64,000 bases of DNA from assembly GCA_934613645.1 (NCBI GenBank), contig CAKTTC010000005.1, positions 91,769-155,768 of the forward strand, given 5' to 3'. Shown here in pieces: positions 57,601 to 63,781 of the stretch. The DNA comes from an uncultured Opitutales bacterium. Its GTDB lineage: Bacteria > Verrucomicrobiota > Verrucomicrobiia > Opitutales > Intestinicryptomonadaceae. The notes under the pieces are model-generated. The model was not told the origin of the DNA. It made no database searches and saw only the letters and a list, made by a program, of their open reading frames with translations. Position 1 is the stretch's first letter. Each line of letters begins with the position of its first letter. The translations under genes and the position numbers were made by a program.

Positions 57601-57669
57601 CTCCAACAGCTTGTGGATTTCGTCGAGCTGGGCTTTTGTTTCTATATTTATATTGTAAGTGTCAGCCAT
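54646..57669 (-). CDS. phage tail tape measure protein
   Basis: A 1007-aa protein with the usual tape-measure layout. The N-terminus is coiled coil (IETKAQLDEIHKLLEELRAI). The conserved TMP core follows (QAFGRQEAAVQKVSEAIRAQ, MQAMASAMGVNAAQMEGAIR, QEYIPALSKCTTEAEKLAEV and AWGDLQEVVGEAFAPAIKNV). Two to three hydrophobic helices lie at about 310-395 (IAVKALTLSLTSLAVGFAFT, NPLGLLATAVTAAILGISQL). A long charged coiled coil runs to about 740, and the C-terminus is Gly/Ser/Asn-rich and disordered. It sets tail length and is ejected during infection. It follows the frameshifted chaperone gene and overlaps the 361-aa gene. Confidence 0.93.
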   Translation of the reverse strand: MADTYNINIETKAQLDEIHKLLEELRAISAEMSVINGQTFSAVSMSAAQLSKTSKDLLTATLANKKAMENVSGATDKASDSSKKFRDETKKTKDEIDGFSSTLQGAYMELGAMGTRLATQLPSAITATIQAFGRQEAAVQKVSEAIRAQGGRVSEVLPIMQNLASEIQRITTYGDEQVLEMQAMASAMGVNAAQMEGAIRTAIGLSTALGMDVMTATKAASAAVQGKTTALQEYIPALSKCTTEAEKLAEVQKLAASGFAQAEAGVDTLDGRLKQCANAWGDLQEVVGEAFAPAIKNVATMLRAVCELVTSMPIAVKALTLSLTSLAVGFAFTKVGGLLKVADSFLGVAGGVRTTTAAMHGLNAAVRANPLGLLATAVTAAILGISQLVEYVSSLTDAEDEEAQKTREAYEARRREAAEIRKAAGVIADYEAELKKANASASDTAESIEKLSAEIASLEAAQGNGATNAVENAQKLVEKKRELAELQKLYVERVKAAAAAEFESMTNREVERKYQVEKDLNAARAVGIERIVKFREAELAHVELAQKALEIQKKYYADHAHLVNSEQDRVRIMTDAEKFAKMKLGELQQEADAQKWLNAETESAKTRQHDLELDILRARASGNETLAKELEGSQRVAQLASEIFEASRKEGMSRDQLVALQNSANAQAKERYNLEKSISDETERQNLAKNAQAKIEDIILANKIEQLKAQGKLKEAQALEEEREIRRTLAGLQGVSDSDKKKLGNMMRQTNSYKAQQEQQRGGKAGGLTPQQGFGAGQNSRSTSLGFEGESSALSRKNSLAGGRGFGGGFGTQRGQAFGSGFGQNTLTSGRGSRNGLPATVSAKYAEQYAQFKEARRTGAIGANVGWTDFRDGKGAGMEQAKQTQSASAKEMTRQAQNYLGSVESVSAKMAGVAPKGVRDIAEASDKPAEPRKLERKDEEAKKTETKTTPARKALTNRTQNPPNQSANAGGKDQRRIVALLESIEKSVRGQSESGFSSSGEYVEGTR

Positions 57670-57732
57670 TTTTTAGTCCGATTTTTGTTGATTTTGTGAA
57701 AGCTTTATCCGATACTCAGGACAGAAACGGGA

Positions 57733-57882
57733 ATGAAGACTGTCTTTGAAATACTTTTTGGGTTATTGTTCTACATCATTGGGTGCGGAATCGGTCTTTA
57801 TGTCATTTGCTTGTTGTCCCGTTTGCCCGGATTGAACGACAGTCTCGGCAAGCCCGTCATCAAGGTTCACTACAAGAAATAG
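57733..57882 (+). CDS. 49-aa single-span membrane protein, antisense in the tail operon
   Basis: A plus-strand ATG at 57733, with GGGA two bases upstream of it, opens a 49-codon frame ending in TAG at 57880-57882. The product has one strong hydrophobic segment (VFEILFGLLFYIIGCGIGLY, continuing VICLL) and a basic tail (GKPVIKVHYKK). It lies in the gap between the tape measure start (57669) and the end of the frameshifted chaperone (57895), and is the only plus-strand gene in the prophage part seen. It could be a moron expressed in the lysogen, for example a superinfection-exclusion peptide. Function is inference. Confidence 0.62.
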   Translation: MKTVFEILFGLLFYIIGCGIGLYVICLLSRLPGLNDSLGKPVIKVHYKK

Positions 57883-57894
57883 TCCGCACCGTTT

Positions 57895-58496
57895 TTATTC
57901 TTCTGTGGCCCTCAGGTCTTTGTTTATTCGACTGAGGGCTTTTTCGTCTCCGTTTGCGGCGGTGTAGGCGTCGAACATCGCGACGGTGTCGCGGGCGCGG
58001 CGGCGGGCGATAGCCTTTGAAATATCCCTTAGCCGCAGCGGCGAAAGCTCCAAAACGTCGTCCCATTTGAGCGGCGAATTGGCGCAAATCCACGCGGCAA
58101 GCTCGCAGACTATTCGCCAGTCGGATTTTCCGTTGTTTTGTCGGGAAGACTCGCTCCAAGAATCCGGGCTTGCATTCTGGTTGCCGCCGCCTTCCGCTGC
58201 AACCAGCCCGTAAAAGGGACGCGGTTGAGCTCGTGGACTTTTTCAAAAATTTTGCCGCTGTCATCGGGCAAGAGCATATCGACTTCCTCGCGAGTGAGGT
58301 CGGTGGCAAGCCCTACAAGTTCAGATTCGAGCGCAAACAGCGCGGCATACTCGGCAAACATCCGCACGGGCAGACATTTTACCTTGACGCTTTTGCGGTC
58401 GCCAATCGGGCGCGTTAGCGGCACTTCCTCGTAGCCCAAGAATGTCGCCATATCGCGGGCGGCGGCTTCGGTGGTGTTGGTGTTTTGATTTTCCAT
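57895..58496 (-). CDS. tail assembly chaperone, -1 frameshift fusion (gpGT-like), 200 aa
   Basis: Ribosomes reading the 58110-58496 frame meet slippery CCCTTTT (58212-58218, codons P94-F95 as C-CCT-TTT). Slipping back one base, they continue in a frame open to TAA at 57895-57897. The extension is 105 residues with clear protein character (SDWRIVCELAAWICANSPLK, WDDVLELSPLRLRDISKAI) and has no usable start codon of its own. Five bases after the heptamer an 8-bp stem CTGGTTGC/GCAACCAG (58199-58206 with 58177-58184, 14-base loop) can stimulate shifting. Position directly before the tape measure gene is that of lambda G/GT. Confidence 0.88.
58110..58496 (-). CDS. tail assembly chaperone, unshifted product (gpG-like), 128 aa
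   Basis: The main product of the chaperone gene. It starts MENQNTNTTEAAARDMATFL and contains MFAEYAALFALESELVGLAT and TREEVDMLLPDDSGKIFEKV, an arrangement seen in phage proteins that bind nascent tape measure protein. It ends 16 codons past the stem-loop. Most ribosomes should make this form and a minority the 200-aa fusion. Identification rests on position, size and the frameshift signal rather than on sequence family. Confidence 0.85.
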   Translation of the reverse strand: MENQNTNTTEAAARDMATFLGYEEVPLTRPIGDRKSVKVKCLPVRMFAEYAALFALESELVGLATDLTREEVDMLLPDDSGKIFEKVHELNRVPFTGWLQRKAAATRMQARILGASLPDKTTENPTGE

Positions 58497-58739
58497 TTTG
58501 AATTAAGAATGAAGAATTAAGAATTGTGATAAAAAGAGACATCGTGTCCCGCAGGCAAAGTCGTGAGGCGTGAGCTTAGGGAGGCGTTTGTGAGCTGGCG
58601 GGATAGTGCTGTTGCACAGACCGCCCGAACAAACCCTCCATAAGCCGCGAGACGCCTCCGTTGCAAATCCGAAAAATGCGAAGCCTTTTCTAAATTGAAA
58701 AACATTCATTGCAACGGAGGTTGCGTCCTCACGGCTTTG
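58497..58739. other. 243-base gap with AT repeat and inverted repeat
   Basis: GAATTAAGAAT is directly repeated (58500-58510, 58513-58523). CCTCCGTTGCAA (58655-58666) pairs with TTGCAACGGAGG (58709-58720). No gene is convincing here. The gap separates the tail chaperone from the block of exported proteins and could mark an insertion boundary or a terminator-promoter. Confidence 0.55.
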
Positions 58740-59465
58740 CTACTTGGAGATTTTGGAGTCGACAAGCCTGCGCGTGAGAATTTTGTCTATCTCCTGCGCC
58801 TGAGTGAAATACGGGCTTGCGAACATTTTTCGGCTCGCAAACGCGTTGACGATTTCGCGGCACTTTGCCTTTGCGGCAACCGCGTCTTCCATTTCCAAGA
58901 GCCCGTCGAAAACGTATCTGAGGTAGATGTCAGACGCGGCGAGACCATCGGCAACGGGCAACGACTTGATGTAGTCGTAGTCCTGCGCGGATTTTGCCAA
59001 ATTGCAGACCACATACGCGGGAAGCTTTACGCCGTCCACAACAAAGTCGGCAGCTTTGAGCTCCGCGTAGAAGTTGGGATTTTCAACTTCATAGGCGGCA
59101 ACACAGCGGCTCGGGCAGGAAACCAGCGCAGTGCGCACGGGCGTTGTCGCGAACTTGTCCGTGTGGGCAATCAGATATTGCGTAAAGAGCCTGCGTATGC
59201 GGCTGTTTTCAAGCTTCTGCGCGGAAGTCATAGACTTGTTGATTTCGTCCGTCTCGGTGAACTTGGCGGCGTTGGTGTTTTTCCAACTTTCGAAGAGCGT
59301 CGCCACATCGGCGGCGTTGTCCTGATAGACCTTGACGGAGGCGTCCCATTCGGTGTTGCCCGCCTTTACGGAGGCGGCATATTCGGCCGCAAGCTCGGCG
59401 GAAGTTTTGGCATTCGCGGCAACCGCAAACGCAATTACTGTGATGATTGAGAGTAGTTTTTTCAT
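58740..59465 (-). CDS. exported protein inside the tail operon, 241 aa (paralogue A)
   Basis: A signal peptide (MKKLLSIITVIAFAVAANA, cleavage at ANA-K) is followed by a helical mature part. Blocks shared with the neighbouring gene 59482-60159 are SAELAAEY, a W-containing spacer ending in AKF, QKLENSRIRRLF, KAADFVVDGVKL and the identical end DSKISK, so the two are tandem paralogues. No known family is recognised. Because the mature protein is predicted periplasmic or surface-exposed in the host, a structural tail role is unlikely. Cargo such as exclusion, adhesion or host-fitness functions is possible. Confidence 0.8.
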   Translation of the reverse strand: MKKLLSIITVIAFAVAANAKTSAELAAEYAASVKAGNTEWDASVKVYQDNAADVATLFESWKNTNAAKFTETDEINKSMTSAQKLENSRIRRLFTQYLIAHTDKFATTPVRTALVSCPSRCVAAYEVENPNFYAELKAADFVVDGVKLPAYVVCNLAKSAQDYDYIKSLPVADGLAASDIYLRYVFDGLLEMEDAVAAKAKCREIVNAFASRKMFASPYFTQAQEIDKILTRRLVDSKISK

Positions 59466-59481
59466 TTTGTTTTGTCCTTTC

Positions 59482-60159
59482 TTATTTTGAAATTTTGCTA
59501 TCGAGAAGTCGCGACGTCAGCTCCTTTGAAACTGCCTGAATCGTCGGAGGAATGTCCAAGCCCGCCAGAATGTATGCCTGCTTGATTTCGTTGATTTTTT
59601 CCTTGGCAACGGTAAGTTTTGTAGAAGAGAGTAAACTCTTTGCCACAATCGACGGATACAGCGAACTGCGCACGCCTACCGACGCGGGCACTGACATAGC
59701 CGTTTCGGTGTCTCCGAACCACGCCGCAAGGGTAAATTTTGTTCCATCGGCGAGGGCTACTCCGTCAACGACGAAGTCGGCGGCTTTCACCTGCGCATAC
59801 CAGTCCGCGCCCTTGCGCGGCACAATCTGCCCGCAACCAATGCGGATAAACGCAATGTCCGACATCGGCAGCATTTCCTCATAGTGCCTGTCGCAGAGCT
59901 TGCCAAAGATGCGCAACAGAGTCGAATTTTCGGCTTTCTGTTCCGCCGTAAGCCCCGAGTCGTCGAACTTGGCAAACGCCGAAGTTTTCCAATTTTCCCA
60001 GATGCCGAGCAGGTCGGCTTTGTTAGCCGTAGCCCAGTCGCGCTGGACTTGCATAACGTTTGCAAGCGCGTTGTATTCGGCTACAAGTTCCGATTGAGTT
60101 TTCGCTTCTGCGGCAATCGCGGCCGCCATTATCGAGATGAGTGTGATTAGTTTTTTCAT
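59482..60159 (-). CDS. exported protein inside the tail operon, 225 aa (paralogue B)
   Basis: A signal peptide (MKKLITLISIMAAAIAAEA) is followed by a mature helical protein. Shared with paralogue A: QSELVAEYNAL, WENWKTSAFAKF, QKAENSTLLRIF, VKAADFVVDGVAL and RLLDSKISK. Two cysteines are present (LCDRHYEE, IGCGQIV), but not the paired pattern of A. The genes are 16 bases apart. Divergence between the copies is large, so the duplication is not recent. Function unknown. Confidence 0.8.
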   Translation of the reverse strand: MKKLITLISIMAAAIAAEAKTQSELVAEYNALANVMQVQRDWATANKADLLGIWENWKTSAFAKFDDSGLTAEQKAENSTLLRIFGKLCDRHYEEMLPMSDIAFIRIGCGQIVPRKGADWYAQVKAADFVVDGVALADGTKFTLAAWFGDTETAMSVPASVGVRSSLYPSIVAKSLLSSTKLTVAKEKINEIKQAYILAGLDIPPTIQAVSKELTSRLLDSKISK

Positions 60160-60166
60160 TTTGTTT

Positions 60167-60490
60167 TTACTTTTGTTGAGGTTTGTCTTTTAAAATTTCG
60201 CCAAGCTCGAGTTTCTCGAAGCCCGTAGTCTTGTTGAAGTCGCGCCAGAGATACCAGTAATAGGTGTTCTGAAACGCCATAGCCGCGTCCATCCAGCCGA
60301 ACTTTTCGCCGATATACCACAGCCGTTGCCCGACGTAGTTTTCGACCTCGGCTTTCACCGCCAAGCCGTCGCGCACGTCTTCTACGTGCTCGGCAACCGC
60401 TACGGTTTCGAGCATATCGTCAAGCTCGTCGGCAGCCGCGGAATGAAGAATGAATAATGAAGAAAGAAGAATTGTGAGTAGTTTTTTCAT
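60167..60490 (-). CDS. small exported protein, 107 aa
   Basis: A signal peptide (MKKLLTILLSSLFILHSAAA) precedes an 87-residue mature part with a coiled start (DELDDMLETVAVAEHVEDVR) and an aromatic core (FQNTYYWYLWRDFNKT). No family recognised. The DNA of the signal peptide contains TCACAATTCTT...TTCATTCTT, closely resembling the AT-rich repeat at 58500-58530. It lies 7 bases upstream of paralogue B and 9 bases downstream of the 273-aa gene. Confidence 0.72.
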   Translation of the reverse strand: MKKLLTILLSSLFILHSAAADELDDMLETVAVAEHVEDVRDGLAVKAEVENYVGQRLWYIGEKFGWMDAAMAFQNTYYWYLWRDFNKTTGFEKLELGEILKDKPQQK

Positions 60491-60499
60491 AGTGTCGCG

Positions 60500-61321
60500 T
60501 TATTTGATTTCTTTAAAATCTCCGTAAAACTCTATTCTGACGGGCCGCCAAATTTTCTTGCTGTAATATATTTCCCCGTAAGTTGGAGTCTGTCGCCAGC
60601 AAAGTACCGTATTTTCGGGATTATCGAAAACACTGCGGACGTATTCTCCCCAAACAACCTGCTTGTTTGTATACGTATTCGCGCCCGTAAAAACGGGGAT
60701 TGTCCGCTTTTCGGTCGAGTCGAGCGCGGGATAAATCCAGATGCCCGACACACACGTGCCGCTTAATTTTGTCGCGCCGATTGAGGCATTCAAAAGTGTA
60801 AACTGCTTGCGTTCCCCCCAACAACCGCCCGTGGAGTTTTCATACGCCGTTTCCCAGTAAAATACTTTTGGGGTTTTGTCGGTGAGCGTCGGGTGCAACA
60901 TTTGGACTTGCTGATTGTCGAGCGCGATGGTCGACGTAAAGTAAATCAGGTTGCCCCATTTGTCTATCACCTTGATTTCGCAATCCGTCCAATACTGGAT
61001 GTCATGCACGTATGAATACGTTGTAAAGCTCGGCATTGAGTTGCCCATACTGTTTACGGTTCTGACGAGGTTGCCCGAAGCGTCTTTGTAAAAAAATACG
61101 TTTGTGTTCGTGCGCGTTTTCGAGCCGAAACCGTCGACTCTCAGCGACGGCGTGGTGTCGATGAACAGGCGGAAGTCCTGCCTGAACACGCGCACGTTGC
61201 GCTCGAAGAACGTCTGCTTGGGCACGGTCAAAATGTTCCCGTCGGTGTCGGTCGTAAGCGACACTCCCGCGAACGCGGACGCCGCCAAAACGAAGTTTAG
61301 AATTGTAATCAGTTTTTTCAT
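60500..61321 (-). CDS. exported protein, 273 aa, in the tail operon
   Basis: The ATG at 61321 overlaps the end of the coiled-coil gene by four bases and starts a signal peptide (MKKLITILNFVLAASAFAGV). The mature protein is beta-rich with many aromatic residues (FFERNVRVFRQDFRLFIDTT, YSYVHDIQYWTDCEIKVIDK, CWRQTPTYGEIYYSKKIW) and several cysteines, suggesting a folded extracytoplasmic domain. It is the first of four exported proteins in the block. Family not recognised. Confidence 0.75.
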   Translation of the reverse strand: MKKLITILNFVLAASAFAGVSLTTDTDGNILTVPKQTFFERNVRVFRQDFRLFIDTTPSLRVDGFGSKTRTNTNVFFYKDASGNLVRTVNSMGNSMPSFTTYSYVHDIQYWTDCEIKVIDKWGNLIYFTSTIALDNQQVQMLHPTLTDKTPKVFYWETAYENSTGGCWGERKQFTLLNASIGATKLSGTCVSGIWIYPALDSTEKRTIPVFTGANTYTNKQVVWGEYVRSVFDNPENTVLCWRQTPTYGEIYYSKKIWRPVRIEFYGDFKEIK

Positions 61322-61932
61322 TCTTGTGTCTCCAAAGTAAAGTCGAGCGTCGGCTGGCCGTTCATCACGACCGCCCGCACCGCAATGATGTTTTCGCCCG
61401 CGGCAAGGCGAATGAGCGAAAGCGCTTTTTCCGAAAGCGTCTGCGCAAACGCGCACGAAAGCGTCGGCTGGCCGTTTTCGACCGCGCCGACAATTTCAAT
61501 CTGGCGGCCGTCGTCGAGTTTCAGCCGCAGCGATTCGAAAACCCTCGCGCCCGTCTCGAACGCGTGAAGCGTTGCCGACATCGCGTTTTCGGACGCCTTG
61601 GCGTTGTCGGCGGATTTCGACGCCGTCGCCGCATCGGTCTTTGCCGCAGCCGCCGAATTTTCGGCAACCGCGCGGCAGTCCTGAGCGCGGGAAAGCGCAA
61701 GCTTGGCGGCGTCTTCCGACGCCTTCGCCCGTTCCTGCGAGCTTGCCGCCGACTCCGCCGCGCCCGTCGCCGCCGAAACCGACGGCGCAAGCTCCGCTTC
61801 CAGAAAGTCCAGAAAATCGCCGAGCCTCACGCGCCCCGCATTTGTGAGCATCGACTGCTCTCCCGCGGGCGCGACCGCGGGGAAGTCGCCCAGCTCCTGC
61901 GCCTGTAATTGTTGTAGTTCCGCATCAGTCAT
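61318..61932 (-). CDS. phage coiled-coil structural protein, 204 aa
   Basis: Residues about 45-120 form an Ala/Lys/Glu-rich coiled coil (ATGAAESAASSQERAKASED, AAAAKTDAATASKSADNAKA) like trimeric fibre or baseplate proteins. A beta-rich C-terminal head repeats VxNGQPTL twice (AVENGQPTLSC and VVMNGQPTLDF). Together these suggest a fibre-like or host-interaction protein. It follows the 159-aa gene closely and overlaps the first exported-protein gene. Confidence 0.7.
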   Translation of the reverse strand: MTDAELQQLQAQELGDFPAVAPAGEQSMLTNAGRVRLGDFLDFLEAELAPSVSAATGAAESAASSQERAKASEDAAKLALSRAQDCRAVAENSAAAAKTDAATASKSADNAKASENAMSATLHAFETGARVFESLRLKLDDGRQIEIVGAVENGQPTLSCAFAQTLSEKALSLIRLAAGENIIAVRAVVMNGQPTLDFTLETQE

Positions 61933-61934
61933 AA

Positions 61935-62414
61935 CTATCCTTTTATAATCACGAGTTTTCCGCCGAGCTTAATCAGCGTCTGCCGCACGGTCGGGGCTAC
62001 GGGCGGCCGCGTAACGGGACGCCCGCAGCGGAAGACGTATTCGATTTCCGTTGAAACGCCTATTTCCGAGACAAGCCGCACGTCCGACAACGCCGCGTTT
62101 TCGAAGCCGAAGCATTTTCCGAAAAACCCCGAATACGCCAAATAGCCTTCAAGCCCGCCCGCAAGCGCGCAGAGGTGTTCGAGCGTCGCGGCCTCCGCCT
62201 GCGCGTAGCTTGCGTATTGCCTGCCGACCGTCACGGGCAATTCGAACGCCAAGCCCCAAGCCCGCGAACGGTTGCGCGCGTAGCGTCCGCCGACGATTTC
62301 CACCGACGACGCTTTCAGCGCAAGTTCGGGCTTCTGGCAGCGCATCCATTTGACCGCGCCGTCGGAAGAGTCCGCCAAAACCGTGTTGCCCACCGCGAGC
62401 CTGAGTCTTGCCAT
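61935..62414 (-). CDS. phage hypothetical protein, 159 aa
   Basis: It starts MARLRLAVGNTVLADSSDGA and contains WGLAFELPVTVGRQYASYAQ and a C-terminal RQTLIKLGGKLVIIKG. A beta-rich N-terminus is typical of small tail or tail-completion proteins. An in-frame TTG at 62432 is an alternative start. Not recognised beyond its position between tail genes. Confidence 0.7.
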   Translation of the reverse strand: MARLRLAVGNTVLADSSDGAVKWMRCQKPELALKASSVEIVGGRYARNRSRAWGLAFELPVTVGRQYASYAQAEAATLEHLCALAGGLEGYLAYSGFFGKCFGFENAALSDVRLVSEIGVSTEIEYVFRCGRPVTRPPVAPTVRQTLIKLGGKLVIIKG

Positions 62415-62418
62415 TTTT

Positions 62419-62718
62419 TCAAATCCTTTCAAATTCGACTACGGAGCCCGCGAACGACTTTTTCGCGAAAGCCGCCCGCAAGGTTTCGGCGGTCGTGCCG
62501 CACTTGGCGGCGAGTTTCTCCAAGTCGGTCTCCGCGCCCGATGCGTAGCAGACGCCGTCGCGCACTTCGATGTGCGAGATTTTTTTCGTGCGCAGATTGA
62601 ACCTGCCCTTGGGCGTCTTCGCGGGGATAATTTCGCCCGCGGGACGCTCCCAAACAAACTCGAACACCGTGGCAAAGCCGTTTTGCGGCTCGCGCTTCAA
62701 CTCGAAAAACGCCGCCAT
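62419..62718 (-). CDS. phage hypothetical protein, 99 aa
   Basis: The ATG overlaps the stop of the tail-tube gene as TAATG. The product has an N-terminal strand pair (FFELKREPQNGFATVFEFVW) and a helical second half (DLEKLAAKCGTTAETLRAAF). No family recognised. The frame continues upstream across the previous gene but only this segment is plausibly translated. Confidence 0.7.
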   Translation of the reverse strand: MAAFFELKREPQNGFATVFEFVWERPAGEIIPAKTPKGRFNLRTKKISHIEVRDGVCYASGAETDLEKLAAKCGTTAETLRAAFAKKSFAGSVVEFERI

Positions 62719-63704
62719 TATTTGACCGCCTTTGTCTGTCCGCCCGCGCTCTGCGTGTCGGCCGTTTCGAATTCGAAGTCGGCGGAAGCCGTGCCGATTG
62801 TGAGCTTGTTGTCTCCGTAGTAGTCGCCCAAAGCCTCGAAGGTCAGTTCGTCCATCAGCGGGTCTTTCGCGGAGAACGTGGCCGACGGGTCTTTGACGCG
62901 CGCGGAGGCCGCCGTGAACGTGAAGTCGCCCTTTTTGACTCCGCGCAGCACAAGCGACGGCAGCGTGCCCACGCCCTGAATCGAGCCCAGCTCGTCCGTC
63001 TGGGAAATCTCGGAGAGCTTCGTCCAGTTTGCGTATGAAATCCCGCGCGGTTTGAGCTTGACGTTTACCTGAATATCGGAGACAAGCAGCCCGTATTTGA
63101 GCAGGCGGTCGTTCTGTGCGTCTTCCGTCGAAAGCGAAATGTCGATGGACGCGCCGTCGGTATCGAATTCGATTTTGTCGTCGCCCGAGCCGTAGACGCC
63201 CAAGCAACGCAGCATAAACTTGCCCGCATCGGTGAGCGAGGGCACTGTCGGCGCGGAGGTCATTTCGCTCGACTCGAACAGCGGCTTGGTCGGGTTCTCG
63301 GGGTCGGGGAAAATCGTCCAAGTGTGTTCGCCCATCGGGTTGTTCGCGCCGAAGGAAATCGAGCCTATGCCGCTGTGCACGGCGGGCAGAAAGCTCCACT
63401 TCACCCACTTGCCCGACGCCACGCGCGCGGCGATGTAGCAGTTGGAAATGCGCGGCAACAGCGAGCCCTTGACAAGCGAAAACTCCTTGAAGAGCACGTC
63501 GAGCTTGCTGAACGCGACGGGCGAGCCCTTGATTTCGATTTTCTGGGCGTCCACGCGCTCGGCGGCCTTGACGTTGTTTGAAAGCACAATGTCGCTGCGC
63601 GTGGTGGTCTTCGTGACCTTGATTGAATCCTTTATCAAAACGCACGAGCCGTTTAAAAACAGCAGCGCGGGTGCTTTGATTGTTTCGAGCGGGTATTTTG
63701 TCAT
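62718..63704 (-). CDS. putative phage major tail (tube) protein, 328 aa
   Basis: A beta-rich protein with no membrane segment: LLFLNGSCVLIKDSIKVTKT near 14-33, RISNCYIAARVASGKWVKW, an IFPDPENPTKPLF loop and a C-terminal TFEALGDYYGDNKLTIGTAS. Size and its place upstream of the chaperone and tape measure genes suggest the tail tube. No sequence motif is decisive; a head-tail or decoration protein is an alternative. Confidence 0.55.
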   Translation of the reverse strand: MTKYPLETIKAPALLFLNGSCVLIKDSIKVTKTTTRSDIVLSNNVKAAERVDAQKIEIKGSPVAFSKLDVLFKEFSLVKGSLLPRISNCYIAARVASGKWVKWSFLPAVHSGIGSISFGANNPMGEHTWTIFPDPENPTKPLFESSEMTSAPTVPSLTDAGKFMLRCLGVYGSGDDKIEFDTDGASIDISLSTEDAQNDRLLKYGLLVSDIQVNVKLKPRGISYANWTKLSEISQTDELGSIQGVGTLPSLVLRGVKKGDFTFTAASARVKDPSATFSAKDPLMDELTFEALGDYYGDNKLTIGTASADFEFETADTQSAGGQTKAVK

Positions 63705-63723
63705 CTTTTTCCTTTATGTTTGC

Positions 63724-63747
63724 AAAAGCGCGAGGGCGCGTTTCTTT
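63724..63747. repeat. copy of the AAAAGCGCGAGGGCGCG repeat
   Basis: The motif AAAAGCGCGAGGGCGCGTTT and CTTT matches 24699-24722 next to the Na/Pi transporter block. The shorter AAAAGCGCGAGG also occurs inverted near 24890 and 25187. It lies in the 77-base gap upstream of the tail-tube gene. Confidence 0.7.
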
Positions 63748-63781
63748 TGCGGTTTTGTTTTTTAGTTAGAAATTGCTTCAT

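Noticed and set aside
57860..58309. 149-codon frame overlapping the tail chaperone
   Set aside because: It is the third, Arg-rich frame. The -1 frame reached from CCCTTTT has the protein-like sequence and a correct slippery signal, so this one is a shadow.
58503..58709. Short minus-strand frame between chaperone and exported proteins
   Set aside because: It is made of repeat sequence and reads through the inverted repeat; the tail chaperone start lies in another frame.
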